A DNA stretch of 64,000 nt, taken from assembly GCF_964204645.1 (NCBI RefSeq), contig NC_134033.1, positions 5,676,231-5,740,230 on the forward strand, written 5' to 3'. A model generated the notes under the pieces. That model did not search any database. It had not been told where the DNA came from and worked only from the letters and a program-made list of their open reading frames with translations. The translations under genes were made by a program, and so were the position numbers. This document shows, in pieces, positions 57,173-64,000 of the stretch. Numbering within the stretch: the stretch's first letter is position 1; every line of letters begins with the position of its first letter. The DNA is from Tubulanus polymorphus. Taxonomy: Eukaryota > Nemertea > Palaeonemertea > Tubulaniformes > Tubulanidae.

Positions 57173-59492
57173 GTAGAATCAACACGTTTGATAATTTGGT
57201 CATCCAGACGAATGGTGAGTTTAATATGGTCTTTATTACCAAAAATGATATACTGGGTTTTTCCTACATTTACAGACAATCTATTAGCCCGAAACCATTG
57301 CAAGAGATTAGCCAACTCTGAATTCAAGGTGTATTCGACAAATTTTGGATCATGATGGCTGTAAAAAAAGTTGCTATCATCAGCAAAAAGAATTGACTCT
57401 AATGCTTTACAAGAGGAAGGGCAGTCGTTGATATAAATCAAAAATAATAGCGGCCCTATGATAGAGCCTTGAGGGACACCAGAATTAATGTCGAGAGTTG
57501 AGGATAAACAGTTATTGAACTTCACTGCTTGTTTTCTATTAGTTAGATAATTTTGGAACCAGAGATATGGTATGCCACGTATACCGTAATGTTCTAATTT
57601 TGAATTTAGGATTTTGTGATTAATTGTGTCAAATGCTTTTGATAAGACTATGAAAACACCAGCGGTTATTAAACCATTATCTAGAGAGTTTGCTATTTTA
57701 TCAGTAATGTACGTTAATGCAGAGGGAGTTGAGTACTTTTTTCTAAAACCAAACTGCCGGTCATTTAAGATTTCATATTTGTCAAGAAATTTTATCAACC
57801 GATTGTAAACAAGTTTTTCCAACACCTTTGAAATTGAAGGTAGAACAGAAATAGGGCGATAGTTACTAAAAGAAGACTTATCACCCATTTTGTAAATAGG
57901 GGTTATGTAAGCGATTTTGAAAATATTGGGAACTATACCTGTGACAAAGCTACAATTAAAGTTATGAGTTAAGGGACTTGAAATAGCGGAAATAATAGAT
58001 TTGAGTAATTTATTGCTGATATTGTCACATCCACACGATGGTTTACTTTGTAAGTTAGATACAATTTCCTCGACTTCTGAGGGGTATGTAGGTGAGAGAA
58101 AAAAGGTTTCGTCGTTTTTATCGCCAAGATATTGTTTAAAATCGTGAGTGGAATTTGGAATTTTAGACTCAAGAGATGAAGCAATATTTACAAAATAATC
58201 ATTGAACTGGTTTGCAATTTCTAGTTCATCAGTAATAACCCTGTTGTTGTGTAAAAACTCGGAATTACACTTCTTATTTTTGGTCTTATTAAGTAATGAA
58301 TTGATTATTTTTTACAAGTTTCCTTAGGATCATATTGACACGATAAAAATTTTTCTTTGTAATAACGTTCTTAACTTTTTCTAAGTAAAGAGTTTAAGAA
58401 ATTCCTATATTTATAATACTTGGCTTTGCTGTCAATACTTCTTTTACCTATATATTTTCTATATAATTTATCCTTAATTTTGATAGACGTTTTGATCCCT
58501 GCTGTAATCCATGGTTTATTGTGTTGTTTGGGTGTAATACACTTAACCGGAAAACATGCTTCATAACACGTATTTACAATATTATAGAATTCGTTACAAG
58601 ACTTTCCTGGACTATTGCTATTATAAACACACTGCCAATCGCTGGCTAACAATGATCGGGAAAATGTTTCGATTGACCTTGGATTAATATCACGGATCTG
58701 AATTATAGGGGAATTGGGATTATATTTCTCATTTAAAATATCCATCACAGCAAAAATCGGGTAATGATCTGTGATATCGTTAAGGAAGACTCCACTTAAA
58801 ATTTTAGACTCTTGGCTAAAATTAATTAATATATTATCTATTACCGTAGCAGATTGCTCAGTAACTCTAGTGGGTAAATTAATAAGCGGTGAAAATGAAT
58901 TAGAGCTCGCAATATTTATGAAACTCTCATACAAAGAATTTTTTCCAATTTTGCTAAAGTCAATATTATAGTCACCCATTAATATAACATTTAAATTTTC
59001 CTTGTTAACCATATGTGTAAATCTATTGAATTCATTAATAAAGTTTGTTAAATCAGATTCAGGCGCACGATACAAAACACCAACGATAATCTTTTTTTTT
59101 GAATAAGATAATTCAGCAAATATAGATTCACCAATAACTAAATCCTCCCAAATTTTATATCGAAAAGTATTATTTATTAAGATACCTACACCACCACCCT
59201 TTTTATTCGATCTACTCCGAAAAAAAACTAGTATAGTTAGGGATGTGATACAAGGATTCATTTGGGATATTCTCGATGTCCATGTTTCGGATAATCCAAT
59301 TACAGAGAATTGATGGTTCAGAGTTTGAAGGTAATCACTGAAGTTATCGAAGTTCTTCTTGACACTTCGGACGTTAGCATGAAATACACTCAACGGTTTT
59401 CCCTCACAAGGTGTTGAAAATTTTAAAGCGAAATTGTTCGCACAATAATGGTCACAATTAGTACATTCCGGTTCTAATATATATTCCGACAT
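57173..59492 (-). pseudogene. LINE family 2 ORF2: endonuclease and reverse transcriptase
   Basis: The N-terminal part (59492-58371) is an AP-type endonuclease: HANVRSVKKNFDNF, GLSETW, GGGVGILINN, VLYRAPESD, MGDYNIDF, VIDNILINF and ITDHYPIFAV in order. A stop and a frameshift follow (58370-58310); a linker with NRVITDELEIANQFNDYFVN continues in another frame. The reverse transcriptase (57888-57160) has NYRPISVLPSISKVLEKLVY, VFIVLSKAFDTINHKIL (LS where D is usual in motif A), GVPQGSIIGPLLFLIYIND and LFADDSNFF. Motif A has lost the metal-binding Asp, so the enzyme is dead quite apart from the insertion. Confidence 0.88.
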
Positions 59493-59495
59493 TGT

Positions 59496-60860
59496 TTAAC
59501 TGACATCAAAATTGGCTTTCTTTGGATCTTTTTCTGTGCTCGGTGGGGTTTGAGTTATAGATCTCTTCTTACGTTTGTTTGTTGCTGGAGTACTGAAAAT
59601 CTCAGCCTGGTTGTCAGAGAACAAGATGTCACTGAAGTTCTTAGCGAGGGCCGACTTTCCAAGTTCATTCAAATAAGTCCCACTTGAGTCACTAACATTG
59701 TAGTATCTATCTCTGATAGTTCCTGATGGTTTTAAGATGACATCATTGTTGATGAACAGAATGTTCTGTCTCGAACAAAACTTATCCATGTATGTATTTA
59801 CCATTCAAGCAGTTGTATTGAAATCTTTCGTATTGTTATTTATACCTTTCTTAGGGATTACGCTCGAGAAACACACTTTAGCTTTTGCGAACTTTTCGGT
59901 CACCTTGGCTAACCCTAATGTAGTGTTAACCTTGATATCATCGGGATCTGATTTGTGCCTGTTTATATCATTAGTGCCTAAATGTACAACGACCTCGGTT
60001 ATCGCGGTTAAATCGTTAACTAGGGAGTCAACTTTATCAAGCAACGGATCTATGTTTTCGAATGTTGCACCAGATTGATAAACAACTAAGCCGTTGTCAT
60101 TTGGGAATTCTCTCATGTTCGAATCGCCCAAAATCAGTACTTTTTTCGTTTGTTTATGCTGTTCCTGTTCAGTGACCTCAGGACTCACGGTACTTTCAAC
60201 GTGGCGAAAACCTGAGTTGATTTCTTTATTGAGTGGGCAGTCGCATTTTATGTGATCGGGTGACTTGCATACATGACATAGGCGTTCACTCAACCGTTCA
60301 TTCAACCGTACGGGACAGTTATTTAATCTGTGATCACTGTTCAAACAAATTTGACAGATCGAATCGCAGTATATACGAACATTATATACTCCAATCTTAG
60401 TGAAATTTGGTACGACCTCTTTGATAGTACGCATCTGTAAATATCTCGTTCCCGTGAAGATCGAAGTCCCATTTATGAGTCCTCTTTTGATCGATCAACC
60501 GCTAATGTAATCGCCAAATTTCGAAATAAACGCAACTATAGTCCTGTCGTCCATCTCGATAGGAGCATCCACGACCTTTACATTGATTACAGATACTCCA
60601 ACATCAGTAAAACCAACAGTTTGATCTAACACTTGAATGCACGATTCTGACAAGATGTCCTTTGTCTCAGGATCGACAGTAGTTATTATACAATTTGAGT
60701 TCGTCAATTGTATCGATAGAATTTTACTCACATCAATCTTATCTCGAACCGCGTTTAAAATGTCCAAATGAGATAGTTTTCTTCTCCCGAATTGTCTCAA
60801 ATCAAATTTCACCGAATTGTCTCTATTTAATCCGTTCGTATCCATGATTAGTTGAATCAA
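59496..60860 (-). pseudogene. LINE family 2 ORF1: RNA-binding, zinc knuckles and SGNH-like domain
   Basis: One frame interrupted by in-frame TGA codons near 60492 and 59805. The order is an RRM-like N-terminal part (VVDAPIEMDDRTIVAFISKF), two CCHC knuckles (CQICLNSDHRLNNC and CHVCKSPDHIKCDC), and a GDSL/SGNH-type domain: LILGDSNMREF (block I, Ser), VVVHLGTNDINRH (block III), and SSGTYLNELG where the family usually has a His before LN. ORF1 proteins of CR1/L2-like elements bind element RNA and often carry such an esterase. The catalytic His seems replaced by Tyr. Confidence 0.83.
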
Positions 60861-61254
60861 AAGTCACTCAAGACCACAACAAATAATAATTTAGCACGAG
60901 ATCTCTTTTTGAACGTGCACACACTAGGCCACCATTTTATTCATACTATTATCTTACTGCTATTACTAACAAGTACTAATATTTATGCCTCTTGTCAATA
61001 GTTGCACGCTGCTAAATAATTTTTTTGTAATTTTGTATTGATAAGCCTGTAAATGTATATGGGATGATTTCCGAAGAATCTTAGAATTAAAAAACTGTTT
61101 ATTCTTAAAAACTCTTGAAAGCAATCTTCATTTTGTTAATACTTATTTACACTACCACCTCCTTTACACTACCATCCTCTTCGGCTGCCTCGATCAACTG
61201 CATCCTGATAACTTAAACCTTGCATCCCGGCCGCTGTAATCACCCGATCATTGC

Positions 61255-61343
61255 CTAGACCAAAGTCGTTAGTATCCGTGATTCCATAGCGGTCGCTTTG
61301 CGCTCGCCGCTGCTGAAACCATGATAATCCCCATCCTCACGAG
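61255..61343 (-). pseudogene. Decayed or alternative terminal exon of a multicopper oxidase
   Basis: After a TATTCCAG acceptor the minus strand reads REDGDYHGFSSGERKATAME to a TAG at 61255. It aligns with the tail exons of B, C and D (REDRNYYGFN, YEDMDYYGFSSDHFNDRYG). A 2-bp insertion relative to C shifts the frame; in the shifted frame DRYGITDTNDFG continues to a later TAG near 61160. The phase matches that of exon 3 of gene D, so it could be an alternative last exon of D or the stump of a fifth oxidase broken near the LINE. Confidence 0.65.
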
Positions 61344-61359
61344 CTGGAATACGTCTTTA

Positions 61360-62140
61360 TTCGAATATGTTAACGATATTTTAATGACGTGCACATGGCG
61401 TTGATAATTCCTAGAAAAAGTAACACGCGTCAATGACGCATCTCATGTCGTTTTAGTCAACGGGGAATTACTGACGCTCCTGTGGGAAGCAAGGATTGTC
61501 AGGTTCACTAGTAGTAACTGAATCTTTCACGTTCAATTTCTTCTACGTTTCAATGAAAACCGAATGAACTTTTTTCTACAAATACAATGGAAACTAGTAT
61601 ACCTTACCGATATTCGAGTAGAAAAATGAAAGTATTGTAATTTCCTGGCTACTATGATAATATATTGATTCGGGAGCATAAAAATTCAGTCTGAAGAGTT
61701 GAAAATGAACTAATTTTGACAACGAAGAACTGAGTATTCGTCACACAACCTGGCGGGATAACCTGGCGTTGCACCTCCTCATAGTTAATCTCGTGATTTG
61801 TCTGCAACGTAAAATTCTCTAAGAACAAAAAATCGAGAGAAATTAGTTTCGTTCGTGTTTCATAAGCGTTTATTTTGCGACGGGCGCGTTAACAAACTCG
61901 AGAAACAACAGATTGCTGAGAAAAACAAGATCGAAGAACACTCGAACAGCGATAGACCAACTTAGGTTTGGTAAAGCAAAGGTGTTTGATCGATACACAC
62001 GGCACGGTAGATTAGCGATAGATTTTTTTAGCGATTATTCAAAATATTTAAGCGATATTTCTTATCGAAATATTTACGACGGACGTCTGAACAGAATGGT
62101 CTATGGAAGCAAAGATATTTCCGGAGAATTTCTATGAATA
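61360..62140. other. Stretch between the relic exon and oxidase D
   Basis: Contains a copy of the ~300-bp dispersed repeat (61540-61790; AAAATGAACTAATTTTGACA). A 74-codon ORF (61913-62137) has no recognisable content. Confidence 0.5.
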
Positions 62141-62197
62141 AGCGGTTTTATTTGCAGCGATGCTGTGCTATGCTGGGTCTTTGGTAATCAGACGAAA

Positions 62198-64000
62198 TTA
62201 TTTCTTATAGTAGCCTCTTCCTCGACTTCTTCCACTCCTACCAATATATGAATTCGTGCTACCGTAGCGGTCGTTTTCGTGCTCGCTGCTGTATCCGTAA
62301 TAATCCATGTCCTCGTACGCTGAAATAGATCGTTCATTCGATTATGTAAATCTAATATGCAAATCAGTTGCCGAATATATGAAACTTCTAACGAACAAGA
62401 CTCGAAACTAGAACAAAACATGCTTTCGAAGCCTTATTCTCATTAAGGATATAGTAATAATAATAATGATAATAATGATGATAATAATGATATCAATTCT
62501 AATAATGATTATTTTTATATAACATCATTCTCATTTTAGACTCGTATCACTTTACATAAATAAGACAAGATATGAAATAAGATTATAATATAAAACGATC
62601 AGAGCCAATTACAGCATATCAAATATAATCTTCATTAAAAAAGTGAGTTTTTTAGCCTCTTCCTAAAAATTGAATATGGTTGTAAGTAAGAGTTCTCCAA
62701 AAAATCAAATGCTTAACTCAATAGTAGCTGATAATAATGGAATTTTTTAGGTACTAATATATTTTGGACTAATACTAATATATTAAGTATTTTTCATAGT
62801 GGAATTATTTTGGATGAAAAATGTTTTTTTTTTGTGACGAAATTATTTTTTTGTTCGTCAAGAAATATTTTCATTTCCTGTATCGGCCACCGTTCTGGAC
62901 AGAAAAAAAAGGTACTCACGTCTGTAATGTTCGGGCGTGTAATGTCGACAAGTAGGGAATCTAGGTGGAATATCGAACGAGTCGAATTTCTCGAAGCCCT
63001 CGATCAGAGCGACGAACATTCCAAACATCAGATGCGGTTCGATGTGACAGTGCAGTCCCCAAGCGCCCGGATTATCAGCCTTGAAACGGATGACGACGTA
63101 ACCACCGGCCGGTACGAGGACGGTATCCTGAAATATAAAACTACATTAAGAAACAATATTGAGAGGTTATTCGACATATAACAAGGACTCTTTTGAAAAA
63201 AAAGGATGCCCAATCGGGTACCCGCAGTGCTACTATGGCAATCGAGTATTCCACGTATGGTAGGCGAGAATTCACCAGATGGCGCTAACAGATTATAGGT
63301 CGTCTGCGTTCGCTTTTTCTACGTTTCAATCAATTGTAAATGAACTTTTCTCTTTGAACAGACAATTAATTCATGAAAACTAGACCGATATCCAAATTGA
63401 AGAATGGAAGTATTGGTGCTCTAATAATGTATGGATTCTGGAGTTCAAAGTTCATTGAAAATGAGTTAATTTTGACAACGGTCGACCTATTGCTCGCCAC
63501 GCCATCTAGTGGGATATCCGGTTTTGCGGGTTCCCCATTTTTCTACACAGTTCGAGAAATAAGTTGATAATTCATTCATCAAAACAAAAACAAAACCTGT
63601 TTATTACTTCACGATCAATGATTCACCTTTAATGGTGGATCAAACAGATTCAAACCGGGGATGTTGTTGCCACCCCAAGTCGAATTTCTCCATCTCGCTC
63701 GATTACACCATATCGGGTCGTCGCAGATGAGATCTTCATTCTGGCCAATAATCGCCCCAGACGAATTCATTTGAGGCAACCCGATCTTCACGACGTAAAA
63801 ATGATGTCCGTGCATATGTATAGGATGATTGCTACGCCCGATGCCCAGACTCAGTATGACGAACTGTTGGATCTCTCCTAGTTTCATGTGGTGGTTGTAG
63901 GTACACTCGCACGTGTTGTTCGTCTGGCACGGCTCATAGCACGGGTTTTCCTGGGCTTCGCCCGGTTGCGTAAGAATCGGCGACACCGGCACCTGATAAC
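62198..64000 (-). CDS. Multicopper oxidase D (laccase-like), 3' part
   Basis: Exons (minus strand): 63627->64000, 62920-63127, 62198-62319. The core exon runs off the window end, so the signal and first two copper motifs are outside. Visible are VPVSPILTQPGEAQENPC, CECTYNHHMKLGEIQQF, HPIHMHGHHFYVV, the 208-nt exon with AWGLHCHIEPHLMFGMF (axial Met), and a tail exon of YEDMDYYGYSSEHENDRYGS followed by GRSGRSRGRGYYKK. The tail is basic (Arg/Gly) where B and C are plain Gly. AATAAA lies at 62147-62152. It is closest to C and lies 30 kb from it on the other strand. The intron after the core exon holds a copy of the ~300-bp dispersed repeat (63320-63540). Confidence 0.93.
62450..62530. repeat. AAT/GAT-type microsatellite
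   Basis: Imperfect AATAATGAT runs in the last intron of oxidase D. Confidence 0.7.

Larger units (their letters stand above)
54119..60950 (-). mobile_element. LINE family 2 (CR1/L2-like), near full length, split by a transposon
   Basis: Read on the minus strand, ORF1 (60860-59496) is followed after a few bases by ORF2 (59492 to 57173, resumed at 55016 to 54408), a 3' untranslated region and a TCATA/CATAT tail at about 54119-54142. The DNA between 55017 and 57172 is a later transposon. Without it the LINE is about 4.7 kb. The SGNH-type domain in ORF1 and the pentamer tail fit CR1/L2-clade elements. Lesions include in-frame TGA codons in ORF1, a stop and a frameshift after the endonuclease, and the insertion. 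Confidence 0.88.

Overview
The window is nuclear DNA from an invertebrate animal, most probably a lophotrochozoan such as a mollusc, annelid or brachiopod. The reasons are intron-rich genes with GT-AG introns, AATAAA signals, many LINEs, MITEs and tRNA-type SINE heads, a tandem family of secreted three-domain multicopper oxidases, and a CatSper delta-like gene. The species cannot be read from the sequence.

Layout. 1-2227 is the 3' part of a non-LTR retrotransposon that ends just before a stranded last exon of a CAP/SCP gene (2311-2341). 2400-11160 holds almost only repeats: a ~110-bp tandem family, three copies of one 5'-flank-like block, two CpG-rich TIR elements, a 671-bp TIR element and a 47-bp-arm hairpin. 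11167-13803 is a four-exon secreted CAP gene with a ~253-bp (TCGG)n tract in its first visible intron. 14676-18192 (minus) is multicopper oxidase A, complete in four exons. 20498-22099 (minus) is a small secreted ShK-domain protein with a 25-nt microexon. 24001-26657 and 30326-33669 (plus) are multicopper oxidases B and C, each with a non-coding first exon. 34771-39903 (plus) is a seven-exon secreted trypsin-type protease with a CLIP-like prodomain. 41197-53732 (minus) is a 16-exon gene that I rebuild as an 819-residue CatSper delta-type subunit; it carries a 5'-truncated LINE in intron 1 and a tRNA-Thr(TGT) gene in intron 9. 54119-60950 is one decayed LINE (minus; ORF1 with zinc knuckles and an SGNH domain, ORF2 with endonuclease and reverse transcriptase). 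It is split by a 2,156-bp DNA transposon (55017-57172) with perfect 32-bp inverted repeats and a 7-bp target duplication. That transposon encodes a CxxC-x40-CxxC zinc protein resembling ZAD domains and the zinc-binding region of RAG1-type proteins. 62198-64000 (minus) is the 3' part of multicopper oxidase D, with a decayed or alternative terminal exon at 61255-61343.

Genes together. Four oxidases share the same exon plan (signal exon, ~1.6-kb core exon, 208-nt copper-site exon, short tail exon). They differ mainly in the last exon, which encodes Tyr/Gly-rich tails of different length. With the secreted protease, CAP and ShK proteins nearby, the region looks like a cluster of extracellular proteins, possibly for cuticle, shell, tube or mucus work; that role is inference. 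The CatSper-type gene is a functionally separate neighbour. All exon structures were built by hand from splice sites and reading-frame continuity, and frames close exactly in every complete model.
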